Position numbers and translations under genes: made by a program | In this document: piece after piece, positions 17,801-26,525 of the stretch | Layout of the letters: every line of letters starts with the position of its first letter | How positions within the stretch are numbered: position 1 is the stretch's first letter | Assembly (NCBI GenBank): GCA_963774345.1 | Contig: CAVZFB010000064.1 | Span: 346,520 to 410,519, forward strand | DNA length: 64,000 nt | Direction: 5' to 3' | From: AP-15 sp963774345 | GTDB lineage: Bacteria; Pseudomonadota; Alphaproteobacteria; ATCC43930; CGMCC-115725 | The notes under the pieces: model-generated | What the model saw: the letters and a program-made list of their open reading frames with translations, nothing else | Told to the model about the DNA's origin: nothing | The model's database searches: none

Positions 17801-18466
17801 TTCTACCGCGGCAGCGACGGCAAAATCTACGGGCTGCGCTACGGCGGGCAATGGACCTTGACCAATGTCAGCGAGGCGACCGGTGACAGCGCCACGCCCG
17901 AGGGAAAGCCGGCGGCGTTCGTGTGGAACGGCTCGCTGCACGTTGGGTATCGCGGCAGTAGCGGCGAGATCCACGAGCTTCGCTTCGGCGAGGGCAAATG
18001 GCAGCCGGCCGATGATCCGTCGTGGGATGCGCACGCGACAGCGCCCGATCAACAGGCAGCAGCCATCCCGATTTGCGGGCTCGCCTGGGAGCGACGCACG
18101 ACACCCCAGACTATCCACTGGTTCTACCTGACCGGAAACGGCGAAGTCGCCGAGCTCTTTCGCTACGATGCCGCTCCCAACAGCTGGCAATGGAACAATC
18201 TCAGCGCACAAGCGACGGGTGTGGGGAACAGCGGCCAGCTTCCGCAGGTGGCCGAGATTTTACAAGGCAATGTCTGGTATTTCGACCCGGTACACGGGTC
18301 GTCGATCCAGCTTTATCTCGGCGACAGCAACGGGGCGATCTTCGAGCTTCGCTTTGTGCCGGACGCGCCCGCCTCCCAGGACGGATCTTGGGAATGGACC
18401 GAGTTGACCGGGTGGGTAACTGATGCCCAAGGCAATCCGCTGCCAACGGCTTCCATTTCCGGCTGA
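14807..18466 (+). CDS. Large protein with a C-terminal fucose-lectin-like beta-propeller
   Basis: A 1219-residue protein not recognised as a whole. The C-terminal third (about 780-1219) has six or more units of 45-60 residues of the type HVFY-x-GxDGxIHEL-x-W (for example near 786, 938, 997, 1044, 1103 and 1167). This is the pattern of fungal/bacterial fucose-specific lectin propellers (AAL family). The first 420 residues are beta-rich with similar FYMGNGHASEIW-like strands and may form another propeller. The middle (about 440-760) is Gly/Ser/Thr-rich with alternating polar and apolar residues. No signal peptide or membrane helix is visible. AAGGGGG precedes ATG 14807; ATG 14765 is a longer alternative. 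The gene is visibly less GC-rich than its neighbours, especially near 16740-16800. It could be a secreted adhesin or toxin, but that is inference. Confidence 0.6.
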   Translation: MQSYSQVLDPNKGEQQEPGAAVSFDGTLFYMGNGHASEIWILSRKLGANTLDPNEDPSVEQTYWAQNILDQTANFTQPVQYSAATNRQTGAAVAGGNLYFVWVQDNEKPNQPSGSVWATQLVPGSGPTAWSQPVQLIDPDGSSLNVRGNFAVMAWGDYLIGSFNSGPELGVRFLVYDTTNWPVLPQDNPASLNVTSHWSNTFADFANFPSPGQLGNQISMDWFTTAGTPPSPTAPAIYWIVSFFNSSTGTAVVLHMMNILPFDQWSPSPNIYPFQSWLTEQWTKVAAGVDIRRDPGGRVRAYYTDGSNGEAITVRVLATDTIGSDGFMRNSFGPPTLLYEENTPTQMAPVPAFVIGDPQISTTTAGKTQTVQQVYEFVIFPLYNPNNDNNQHINLMFSSFGKAVEIADAYQMPFAPPVVPQGQQKLILTGLVDSPLPMPAVNVASRQSSCNTQNIESITYGTTQVTGEKYSTNWSWSAGVMSSGKSTQGAGPAWNISFKEGTSGATGGSSATQLGMQLIADTNVEMTAKHLVPEGALFAATVEYHRDEYTFYDLSLDATTYTQASNAPQMTAIWIEYTGQETQAFNAYVNTPGNIWSYTRDGWNARMQQLGYPGTNYFDDVIAANAVAFQDGTSKSSNLQFAWSTNSEIITNFNTIDNSFTESGWHMNASAYAGISWGAGVSLFGIGVNTMGELLVGASYSRTTQNQTSDGHSWGINVTYNLQNPIQNPPYPYPGDVTALSWKLWLLQANAQWTQELIQNGGLPPNTIDPGSAPWRIAFEVDPESVVFYGDNRNVVYCAASGELIEAWYNPAAPYSYGPFRQATEGARWGWTNLTQVASAFDGSAGAPPTAVGAPCWFAWGLRQPGYLPYTQAVAYRSEPGDITLLSGAQWPVSSAQAPPPDNTAWQWRDLAQMPGVTAAAGDPAGFHLENGPSGGPELHVFYVGVDGDIHELWGAGLNQQHWANNNLTSAFPQAQKPASDPCALVWDDDPAGPAGHVFYRGSDGKIYGLRYGGQWTLTNVSEATGDSATPEGKPAAFVWNGSLHVGYRGSSGEIHELRFGEGKWQPADDPSWDAHATAPDQQAAAIPICGLAWERRTTPQTIHWFYLTGNGEVAELFRYDAAPNSWQWNNLSAQATGVGNSGQLPQVAEILQGNVWYFDPVHGSSIQLYLGDSNGAIFELRFVPDAPASQDGSWEWTELTGWVTDAQGNPLPTASISG

Positions 18467-18554
18467 GCTTTGCCAGTCAACCAATTCGGGGCTAAGATTT
18501 CTCGGCTCCGCCTCCGGTGAAGAGGGGTGCGGATGGCCATCGCAGGAGGCGCTG

Positions 18555-19986
18555 TTGTTCGATATTATTGTCGCCAACGGTCTCGCTGTTCTCCCGACCG
18601 GAGCGGAAGCCGGCCGATATCGGGGTTCAGAGCGGCAAGATCGCCGCGATCGGCGCGCCGGGGAGCCTCGCCGCCATCGGCGCGGGCCGTACGGTTGACG
18701 CCGCGGGGCAGATCGTCATTCCCGGCGGGATCGATCCGCATGTCCATTGCCGCTGGCCGATCGTAGTTCCGGGCACCACCCAGCATCAGATGACCGATGG
18801 GCCGGCGCGGGTCAGCCAGGCGGCGCTCCATGGCGGCACAACCACGATCCTCGATTTCGCGCTGGTCGGCGATGGCGACACCGTACAGCAGGCGATCGAG
18901 CGGCGGCAGAAGGAATGGGCCGGCGATTGCCACTGTGACTATGCGTTTCACACGATGGTGCAGGGCAAGCTGCCGCACGAGTTGCTGCCGCAGCTAGCCG
19001 AGGCGGTCCAGGCCGGGCACCCAAGCGTCAAGATCTTCACGACCGATATTACCCCAAGCCGCAAGGGCCGGATGGTCGATTTCGGCGACATCTGGGAAGT
19101 GCTGAAAGTCCTCGCGCAGGCCGGCGGCATCGCCGCCATTCACGCCGAAGACAACGACCTCGTCATGCACATGTACGAGAAGCTGATCCGCGAGGACCGG
19201 ACCGGCTTCGAAAACATGGCCGAGGTGCACAACACCCTGTCAGAGGATCTGGCGTTCAACCGGGTAATCCGGCTCGCGGCCAATATCGAGGGTGCCGCCC
19301 TCTATATGATGCACACCTCAGCCGCGACCGGTGTCGCTGCAATCGCCACAGCGCGGGCCAAGGGCGTGCCGATCTACGGCGAGACCTTGCACCAGTATCT
19401 AATGTATAATTCCGATGACTATAAACGGCCGAACGGGCAAATCTACCATACCTATCCGTCACTGAAATTTCCAGCGGATCAGCAAGCGTTGTGGGCGGCG
19501 ACCGATCACGGCGCGATCCAGACTGTCGCCACCGACGAGATCTGCTGTCCGCTGCGGATCAAATTGCAGGGGCGGCGCATCGACGACACCACCGGCGGCA
19601 ATGCCGGCGTCGAGCCGCGGGTGTCGCTGATCTACACCGAGACAGTCGAAAAGCGTGGCTACGGCCTCACTGATTTCGTCGGCCTGGTCTCGGCCAACGC
19701 TGCCAAGATCATGGGACTTTATCCGCGTAAAGGGGCGCTGGCGGTCGGGTCCGACGCCGATATCGTCGTGCTCGACCCACGCCGCCGCCACATCGTGCGT
19801 GCCGCCGAAATGCACGAGGCCGACTACAGCCCGTGGGAAGACCGCGACCTCGCCGCGTGGCCGTCACTCGTCATGCTGCGCGGCAAGACCGTGGTCGAGG
19901 TCGGCGCCTTCTCCGGCGATCTCAAAGACGGCCAATTCCTCCCCCGAAAGGTTCCGGAAGAAATCCGGACCCGGCCGGCCGTGTGA
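18555..19986 (+). pseudogene. Dihydropyrimidinase/D-hydantoinase family gene with a one-base frameshift
   Basis: The cyclic amidohydrolase opens hydantoin or dihydropyrimidine rings. The main frame has GGIDPHVHCRW (metal-binding His pair), the carboxylated Lys region SVKIFTTD, AIHAED, MMHTSAATG and TDEICC. Its conserved N-terminus (FDIIVANGLAVLPTGAEA) is encoded in another frame from TTG 18555, with AGGAGG just upstream. Dropping one base of the GG at 18612-18613 joins the halves as ...GAEA-ADIGVQSGKIAAIG and gives 476 residues, the usual length. So this is either a sequence error or a new frameshift mutation. Its role in pyrimidine or hydantoin use is not supported by any adjacent pyrimidine gene. 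Confidence 0.88.
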
Positions 19987-20002
19987 ACCTGTCCTCGGCG
20001 GC

Positions 20003-20503
20003 TTAGTTCCAGCTGCCGTCGATCCAAACCCAGCCGTTGGGACCCTGTTGCCAATATCCCGGGGTCCAGCGCGCGACCGTTGTTGGCGGCACGACATAGC
20101 TGCCGGGCTTCCATACGTATTGCGTGCCGTCCCACCACCAGTGCCCTTGGGACCAGACATAGCTGGGGCCAGGCGGCGGGGGCGGGTTTTCGGCCTGTGG
20201 CGGCGGGGGCGCTGTCGGTGCGACGACGACGGTCGTCGATGCTGGATTCGCACTCGGCGTGGTCGTCACCGTAGATGCTTGTGAGCCAGGCGTGGTGATC
20301 ACAGCAGATGGTTGTGAGCCGGGCGTGGTGACGATGGTAGCCGACGGCGATGGTTGCGCGGCCGGCACCTGCACCTGAACTTGCGCGAGCTGGTCGTTCG
20401 GCGCTCCAGGATCGGCGCTATCCGGCGGGATTGGGCTTGCGGCGAGGGCCGAGCCGCTAATTGCCAGCATGGAAATACCGGCCATGAGAATTGTATGCCT
20501 CAT
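20003..20503 (-). CDS. Secreted Pro/Thr-rich protein with C-terminal WxxGxW/YXWQP-type repeats
   Basis: A 166-residue exported protein: signal peptide (residues 1-24, ending ALA-A), a Pro/Ser/Thr-rich middle with tandem TTPGSQ units, and a C-terminal aromatic module with WSQGHWWWDGTQYVWKPGSY and WTPGYWQQGPNGWVW. The last part matches the short Trp-rich repeats found in many proteobacterial envelope proteins of unknown function. GGAGGA precedes ATG 20503. It is convergent with the hydantoinase gene and divergent from the next envelope-type gene. Confidence 0.82.
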   Translation of the reverse strand: MRHTILMAGISMLAISGSALAASPIPPDSADPGAPNDQLAQVQVQVPAAQPSPSATIVTTPGSQPSAVITTPGSQASTVTTTPSANPASTTVVVAPTAPPPPQAENPPPPPGPSYVWSQGHWWWDGTQYVWKPGSYVVPPTTVARWTPGYWQQGPNGWVWIDGSWN

Positions 20504-20692
20504 CTGTTCCTCCAGGACATACGGGCGTCCAGGCTCTCTCGGACGTCCTTCTCGGTCGTCAACACCGCCAACTCCATGAAATTCCCATCCAAATTGTTCT
20601 CGCATTAAGGGCTGCGCAGGATCGCCGTGATACGGCGCGGGATCCGCGAACTGGCGCCCGACCCCATTAACCATCCCCAAAAAGGGTCATAC

Positions 20693-20717
20693 TCGCGAAA
20701 ATGTGATAGTTTTGCGA
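20693..20717. promoter_or_regulatory. Possible operator: TCGC(G)AAAA / TTTTGCGA inverted repeat
   Basis: TCGCGAAAA (20693-20701) and TTTTGCGA (20710-20717) form an inverted repeat across 8 bases, just upstream of the ribosome site of the secreted-protein gene at 20736. It could be a regulator site or a small leader hairpin; no regulator is assigned. Confidence 0.3.
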
Positions 20718-20735
20718 AAGACCGAAGGAGGTGCG

Positions 20736-22004
20736 ATGTCTTTCGCTCGTATCGCGGCGATCGTCGCCGTGGCATCGGTGTTGTGGGGCAACTCGGCGAA
20801 CGCAGCCGGGCCAATTCGTGCTTTTCAAGCAGGCCTTTGGACCGGCGGCGCCTACACCGACGACCGCACCGGCGATTTTACCCATTGTTCCGCCGGCGTT
20901 GCCTACGACAGCGGGATCAACATGTTCATCCTGGTCACCGGCGACCATCGTTGGTGGCTCGGGTTCATCAATCCACGATGGTCGTTTGTTCCAAACGCGA
21001 AGATGCCGGTCGAGCTGCGATTCGACGGAGGACCCCGCCTGGCTATGACCGCTACGGTTCCCAGCCGGCTGATCGTGCTCGTCCCGTTGCCGAGCGACCC
21101 CCGGCTGATCGATAGGCTCGGCCGCAGCGCGGAGCTCGTTCTGGTCGCCGAGGGGCGATCCTTCTTTTTTCAGTTGAGCGGCACACCCGCGGTGACGGCC
21201 GAATTGAAAACTTGCGTGCAGAAATCGCTCGCACTCCAGGCGACTGCGCCGACTGCGCCAACGACCACCACCGCGGCCGCACTCTCGACCGCTACAACCC
21301 CCACACCAGGGGTAGATCCCAAGGTAGCGCCGCTGGAGACCACGGCCCTATCGCCGGCCAGCACCGAATCCCAGGCGCCAAAAATACCGCCACCATCCGC
21401 TGCAGCACCCCCAGTCGCGGCTTCATCGGCTTCGTTGGCGCTCGATATGCCGAAACCGCCGGTCACCACGCCCGCGCCGGCGATTTCGCCGGCGGCGCCG
21501 ACCACCGAGGCGGGACCGCCCGCCGCCAGGTCCGATCTCGAGGAGGTCAGGCTGGCGCAGGATTTTTTTACGACGGCGCAGCTGCCGAATGCGCGCCTCA
21601 TCGTTACCGACAAGCCGGCGGCGCTTGCCAGCTTCACCGCCGTGTGGCGCTCCGATGATGCTGCCGGCGCGGTCAAAATCATCGCCCCGGGTCCCGATGT
21701 CAGCGGCATCGGCATCGCTTCCGATCTGATTGCCGTCGACCCGCGGATGTGCCACGGAAATTTCGCCTCGGCACGAGCAAGCACGAACGTCAACGGCGAC
21801 ATGGTGCTAAGCGCCGTCTTGTCGTGTACCGAGTCAAACGAGGAGCGCGCCGCAGAATATTTTATCGCCCCGCGCCGTAAAGGCGGATTTGTGGTATTTG
21901 CTGTGGTTGGGAGCAGCGCGGTCGACGCCAACGCCAGGTCCGATCGGCAACGGATCGACCTGATGACCAGGGCTGCGGCGCGGGCGGCCGGCAACGATAG
22001 CTGA
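20736..22004 (+). CDS. Secreted two-domain protein of unknown function
   Basis: A 422-residue protein with a clear signal peptide (residues 1-23, ending ANAA). An N-terminal domain (24-155) contains a GDHRWWLGF segment. A long Pro/Ala/Thr-rich linker (about 165-265) with PTTTTAAAL- and PPPSAAAP-like runs is followed by a C-terminal alpha/beta domain (270-422) with paired Cys. It is presumably periplasmic or surface-attached. AAGGAGG is 6 bases from ATG 20736. No family is recognised. Confidence 0.75.
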   Translation: MSFARIAAIVAVASVLWGNSANAAGPIRAFQAGLWTGGAYTDDRTGDFTHCSAGVAYDSGINMFILVTGDHRWWLGFINPRWSFVPNAKMPVELRFDGGPRLAMTATVPSRLIVLVPLPSDPRLIDRLGRSAELVLVAEGRSFFFQLSGTPAVTAELKTCVQKSLALQATAPTAPTTTTAAALSTATTPTPGVDPKVAPLETTALSPASTESQAPKIPPPSAAAPPVAASSASLALDMPKPPVTTPAPAISPAAPTTEAGPPAARSDLEEVRLAQDFFTTAQLPNARLIVTDKPAALASFTAVWRSDDAAGAVKIIAPGPDVSGIGIASDLIAVDPRMCHGNFASARASTNVNGDMVLSAVLSCTESNEERAAEYFIAPRRKGGFVVFAVVGSSAVDANARSDRQRIDLMTRAAARAAGNDS

Positions 22005-22063
22005 GCGGAGCGAGCGCGCTGTTCGCCCAGTTAACCCGCTCAACCACTCGCAGGTGAACCAGG

Positions 22064-22654
22064 ATGAGCAACCAGGCCCTCTCCGGTCTCGATGGGATCC
22101 AAAGTCGGCTGGCCGCGGCAATCCATGCCCATTGGAAACTGTTCCTCGCCGAAGGCATCGTGATGATGGTCCTCGGGCTGCTGGCGATCGCCGTACCGGA
22201 AGTCGCGACCCTGGCGATAACCCTCTTAATCGGCTGGCTGTTTTTTATCGGCGGAATCTTCCGCACGATATCGGTGCTGCAGCATCGAGCGATGCCCGGC
22301 TTCGCCTGGTCATTATTGATCGCCGTGCTGGCGATCTTGCTTGGCCTCATCCTGATTATCCGGCCGATTGCCGGCGCGCTGACCCTGACGATCTGGCTGA
22401 TCGTGTTCTTTATCATCGAGGGGATCGCCGCGATCTTTCTGGCGATCGAGCACCGCCGCCATCTGCCGAGCTGGGGCTGGGTATTGCTCAGCGGCCTTGT
22501 CGATCTGTTGCTCGCCTATCTGATCTGGGACGGCTGGCCAAGTTCGGCCGCCTGGGCAATCGGATTGCTTGTCGGCATCAACATGGTGTTTGTTGGGCTG
22601 TCGCTGGTCATGACCGCGCTGGCGGCGCGGACGATGGCGCCCGGGAGCACGTAG
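22064..22654 (+). CDS. HdeD/DUF308-family membrane protein
   Basis: A 196-residue inner-membrane protein with six hydrophobic segments arranged as three pairs, which is typical of the HdeD family (DUF308). HdeD in E. coli is linked to acid resistance, but most relatives are uncharacterised. Conserved features here are the LAEGIVMMVLGLLAI first helix and FFIEGI-like segment in the middle. AGG lies just upstream of ATG 22064. The convergent osmoprotectant permease gene ends 18 bases downstream if that gene is read with its frame corrections. Confidence 0.88.
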   Translation: MSNQALSGLDGIQSRLAAAIHAHWKLFLAEGIVMMVLGLLAIAVPEVATLAITLLIGWLFFIGGIFRTISVLQHRAMPGFAWSLLIAVLAILLGLILIIRPIAGALTLTIWLIVFFIIEGIAAIFLAIEHRRHLPSWGWVLLSGLVDLLLAYLIWDGWPSSAAWAIGLLVGINMVFVGLSLVMTALAARTMAPGST

Positions 22655-22671
22655 TCCGGCGCGTCCCGCAC

Positions 22672-23423
22672 TTATCCGGCTCTGCGGCGCTAGCCAGAGA
22701 TCGAGGCGGGCGAACAGCATATCGGTCAGAATCGCGAACAGGGCGACGAGCACAGCACCTTCGATGACGAAGGGCAGCTTGTCGGCGACCAAGCCGTCGA
22801 AAATCGGCGTGCCTAAGGTCAATGCGCCGACCGTCGACCCGATCGTCGCGGTGCCGATGGCGATCGTGACCGAGACCCGGATCCCCGCCAGGATGACCGG
22901 CGCGGCCAGGGGTAGCTCCACCGTACGCAGCCGCTGCCACGGTGACAGGCCCATGCCCTCCGCAGCTTCGCGCACGGCTTGCGGCACGCCTTCCAAGCCC
23001 GGCGACCGCATTTTCAATGATCGGTAGCAGGCCGTAGATAAACAGCGCGATGACGGTCGGCCGGGCGCCAAAGCCGATCAGCGGCACCGCGATCGCCAGC
23101 ACTGCGACCGGCGGAAAGGTCTGTCCGATCGCTGCGAGTGCATCGACCATCGTGTGAAAGTCGCGGCCGGCCGGTCGGGTGACGAAGACCGCGAGCGACA
23201 CGCCGGCAGCGGTGGCGGCAAGGCTCGCCGCCACAACCAGCTCTAGATGCGACAAAAACAGCTCGACGAAGCTGGCACGGTCGTAGACGACCGGCTCGAC
23301 CCCGGGAAAAGCCCAGCGCAAGAGCGGCCGCAACGATTCCATCCGCAACAACAGCGCGGCAAACAGCAGTCCGACCCAAAAGATCGGGCTCGCCAGGAAC
23401 CTGCCGCTGCGTGCGAGGTTCAC
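22672..23423 (-). pseudogene. yehW: Osmoprotectant ABC transporter permease (YehW-type), frameshifted
   Basis: The first part (from GTG 23423) is a binding-protein-dependent permease up to LLPIIENAVAG. The rest (LEGVPQAVREAAEGMGLSP... and the GALTLGTPIFDGL segment) is in another frame. Removing one base of the CC at 22993-22994 joins them. A second extra base in the CCGG near 22675-22678 would let the protein end at the TAA at 22672-22674, for 249 residues, the usual size. Without that change the corrected frame runs on across hdeD. It overlaps the ATPase gene by four bases (GTGA). It is the last gene of the four-gene transporter operon. Confidence 0.82.
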
Positions 23424-24344
23424 CGCACCAGGTCCGACAGGGTGATGACCCCGACCGCGCGGCCCTCGGCATCGGCGACCGGTACGCGCTCGATGCGACG
23501 TGCGGTCATCGCCGAGAGAGCGTCGCGCAGCAGGGCAGTGACCGGCAGCGGTTCGCCCTCGGCGCTCTCGCCAAGGCGCACGCGGTCGCCGACCGTTCGC
23601 ACCGAAAGCAGTTTCAGACCGAGACCCTGGCGGCCGATGAAATCGCTGACGAACTCGCTCGCCGGATGTTCGAGAAGGTCGAGTGGGGCGCCAAGCTGGA
23701 CGATGCGGCCCTTGTCCATGATCGCGATGGAGGTCGCCAATCGCAGCGCCTCCTCTATGTCGTGGGTCACGAAGACGATCGTCTTTTGCGTCGCCCGGTG
23801 GATCCGCGCCAGTTCGGCTTGCAGCGCGTCGCGGGTGATCGGGTCGACCGCGGCAAAAGGTTCGTCCATCAGCAGCAGCTCGGGATCTGCGGCGAGCGCG
23901 CGGGCTACCCCGACGCGTTGCTGCTCGCCGCCCGATAGCTGGTGCGGGAATTTGCTGCGGTAGCTGCCGGGATCAAGCCGAAACAGCTCCAGAAGCTCGC
24001 TCACTCGCGCACCGACCCGGGCTTCCGGCCATTTGAGCAGGCGCGGGACGGTGGCGATGTTGTCCTCGACACTCCAATGCGGAAAGAGACCGGTCGACTG
24101 GATCGCATAACCGATGCGCCGCCGCAGCACTTCGGCCGGAATCCGCGTCACGTCCTCGCCGCCGACCCGGATCGTGCCGCCATCGGCCGCGACCAGCCGG
24201 TTGATCATGCGCAACGTCGTCGACTTGCCGCAGCCGGAGGAGCCGAGCAATACGCAGAACGCGCCGGCCGGGATATCGAGCGACAAATCGTCGACGACCG
24301 GCGCGGCCGTCGTAGCGCTTGGTGACGTGGTCGAGTTCGATCAT
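23420..24344 (-). pseudogene. yehX: Osmoprotectant ABC transporter ATPase (YehX/OpuCA-type), frameshifted near its start
   Basis: The ATP-binding subunit of a quaternary-amine transporter. The main frame has Walker A GSSGCGKST, Q-loop, signature LSGGEQQR, Walker B LLLMDEPFA and the H-loop VTHD. A C-terminal part with paired CBS-like segments ends in GVITLSDLVR. The N-terminus MIELDHVTKRYDGRA from ATG 24344 is in another frame; dropping one base of the CC at 24298-24299 joins it to VVDDLSLDIPAG and gives 307 residues. ATGA overlap with the upstream permease gene and GTGA overlap with the downstream one support the corrected reading. Confidence 0.88.
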
Positions 24345-25552
24345 CCGGGCATCAGACGAGGCCGCATGGCGGCAAGGGTTTGCAGCACAAAATCGGCGGC
24401 GAGCGCCAGGAAGATCGCCGGCAACGCGCCGAGCAACACCAAATCGAGCGCATACTGGCCGAGCCCTTCGAAAACAAAGGTGCCGAGCCCGCCGGCGCCG
24501 ATCAAGGCAGCGACGACCGCGAGTCCGATCGTCTGTACGACGACGATGCGTAGCCCGGCCAGCAATACCGGCAGCGCCAGCGGCAGCTCGATTTGCCAAA
24601 AAAGCTGATGCCTGGTCAGCCCCATCCCGCGCGCAGCGTCGATGACGGCCCGGTCGACGCCGGCGAGCCCCGCCGCGGTATTGCGCACGATCGGCAGGAG
24701 TGCGTAGAGCACCAGCGCGACGACTGCCGGCGCCGGGCCGATGCCGCCAACGCCGAGTGCGGCGAGCCGCGGAACGGCTGTCGCCAGCGCGGAAAGCGGC
24801 ACGATCAGAAGCCCAAAGAGCGCGATCGATGGGATCGTCTGCAACATGTTGAGCACCGCGAACAGCAGCCCTTGCACACGCGGAACCCGGACCGCGGCGA
24901 TCCCCAGCGGAAAGCCGATCGCCAGCGCCGGTCCGACCGATCCGGCGACCAGGGCGACGTGACGCAACAGCGCCTCGGCGAAGAGCTGGCGGCGACCCGC
25001 GTATTCGCGCACGATCGACAACTCGTCAAAAACCCCGGCCACCGCCAAAACCGCGATGCCGCCACCGATCGCGACGACGGCCAGCACCCGTCCGGCGGGA
25101 CCGGCGCCGAGGCGCTGCAACGCGTCGACGATGGCAAGTGCGGCGCAGCTGGCGATCAGCCAGAACGCCCCGCCGAGCGAGATCCGCGCCGCCGGGCCGG
25201 CGCCCGCGGCGAGCGCCCCCGCGGCATGTCCCGCCGCGGCCAATGTCAGCAGCAACAGCAGCCCGGCGATCAGCGCCACGCCGACGTGCAGCGTCCTCGT
25301 CGGCGGGGACAGCGAAGCGGCCAGAAGCAGCGCGCCCAGCACCGCGAACCCGATAGTCCAGCCGCCGCCAACGGCGGACCACAGCGCAATCGGCCGCCCG
25401 GAGATCAACCGGTTTGGCGCCAATACGACAAACCCCGATGTCAATGCCGCGACCGCCGCAATGATCGCCAACACCAACAGCACCTGGTTGCGGACGATGA
25501 TCGGGAAGGGAAGGGAAGGGCGCTGTGTGGCCGGACCGGCGGGCGAGGTCAC
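24341..25552 (-). CDS. yehY: Osmoprotectant ABC transporter permease (YehY-type)
   Basis: A 403-residue inner-membrane permease. The first half holds several extra membrane helices, as in E. coli YehY. The second half is the conserved permease domain with the EAA-like loop (AARGMGLTRHQLFWQIELP) that contacts the ATPase. It is the only gene of the four-gene operon that reads intact. GTG 25552 overlaps the stop of the binding-protein gene by four bases, and its own stop overlaps the ATPase start (ATGA). The gene order binding protein–YehY–YehX–YehW is the same as in E. coli osmF/yehYXW, a betaine-type osmoprotectant uptake system. Confidence 0.9.
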   Translation of the reverse strand: MTSPAGPATQRPSLPFPIIVRNQVLLVLAIIAAVAALTSGFVVLAPNRLISGRPIALWSAVGGGWTIGFAVLGALLLAASLSPPTRTLHVGVALIAGLLLLLTLAAAGHAAGALAAGAGPAARISLGGAFWLIASCAALAIVDALQRLGAGPAGRVLAVVAIGGGIAVLAVAGVFDELSIVREYAGRRQLFAEALLRHVALVAGSVGPALAIGFPLGIAAVRVPRVQGLLFAVLNMLQTIPSIALFGLLIVPLSALATAVPRLAALGVGGIGPAPAVVALVLYALLPIVRNTAAGLAGVDRAVIDAARGMGLTRHQLFWQIELPLALPVLLAGLRIVVVQTIGLAVVAALIGAGGLGTFVFEGLGQYALDLVLLGALPAIFLALAADFVLQTLAAMRPRLMPG

Positions 25553-26470
25553 GGCAGAAAATGTTTCGACTTCAGATAAGACACCGCGACGGCGCCGGCA
25601 TCCTTACCGTCGATGGCGATCTCCGCGTTTAGCCGCTGCAACGTCGCGAGGGTCAAGCTGGCGAAGACCGGGTCGAGCAGGCTGGCGATCTGCGGAGATT
25701 GCTCGAGCACCGCTTCGCGGATGACCGGGGCCGGCGCGTAGACGATCTGCGCCCGCTTGTCGTCATCGAGCGCGACGAGGCCGAGGGCGGCGATGGCGCC
25801 GTCGGTGCCGTAGGCCATCGCGGCGTTTACCCCGGACATGCCCTCCGCGGCGGCGCGCAAGGTGGCGGAAGTGTTGCCGCCCGACAGAGTCAGCAATTGC
25901 CGGTCGGTCAGGCGAAAACCATAACTCGCCTCGAACGCTGGCAAGGCCGAAGGACTTTCGACGAACTCGGCCGAGGCAGCGAGCTTGATGTCACCGCCGC
26001 CATTAACGTATCGGGCGAAATCGCTCATGGTCGCCAGATGCTCGCGCCGGGCCAGATCTTTGCGCATTGCGATGACCCAGGTGTTGTTGGCCGGCGCCGG
26101 GGCAAGCCAAACGAGGTGATTGCGCTCCCGGTCGAGTCTCGGCGACCTCAGCATAGCCGCGCTCCCGGTTTTTCCACACCGGGTCGTTTTCCATATGAAA
26201 GAACAGTGAGCCGTTTCCGGTGTATTCGGGATAGATGTCGATCTGCCCGGCGAGAATTGCGGCGCGCACAATGTTGGTCGGCCCGAGCTGCAGCCGGTTG
26301 CGCACCGGGATACCCCGAGCCGCCAGTACGGACAGGATCATATTGCCCAGCAGTGCTCCCTCGGTGTCGATCTTCGATGCCACCACAACGGGTGGGGCCG
26401 CCACCGCCGGCGACGCCTCGATGGTGAAGAGAGCTGCCGCGCAGATCGCAGAGATCAGGAACGACCGCAT
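25549..26470 (-). pseudogene. osmF: Osmoprotectant-binding periplasmic protein (OsmF/YehZ-type), frameshifted
   Basis: The substrate-binding protein of the osmoprotectant transporter. The N-terminal part has a signal peptide (residues 1-24) and the family segment KIDTEGALLGNMIL, then IDIYPEYTGNG. The remainder, from LDRERNHLVWLAPAPANNTW on, lies in another frame. Dropping one base in the segment 26137-26142 joins ...GYAEVA to RLDRERN and gives 306 residues, the expected length. The binding motif AYGTDG is intact in the second half. Confidence 0.87.
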
Positions 26471-26525
26471 CTAAGTTGTCGCTGGGAAGAAATCAGGCGC
26501 GGCGCGCGCGTACCGAAGTCGCTTC

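Noticed and set aside
24593..25579. Long open frame on the plus strand antisense to yehY
   Set aside because: The translated product is Arg/Asp/Gln-rich without any domain, whereas yehY is a clear permease.
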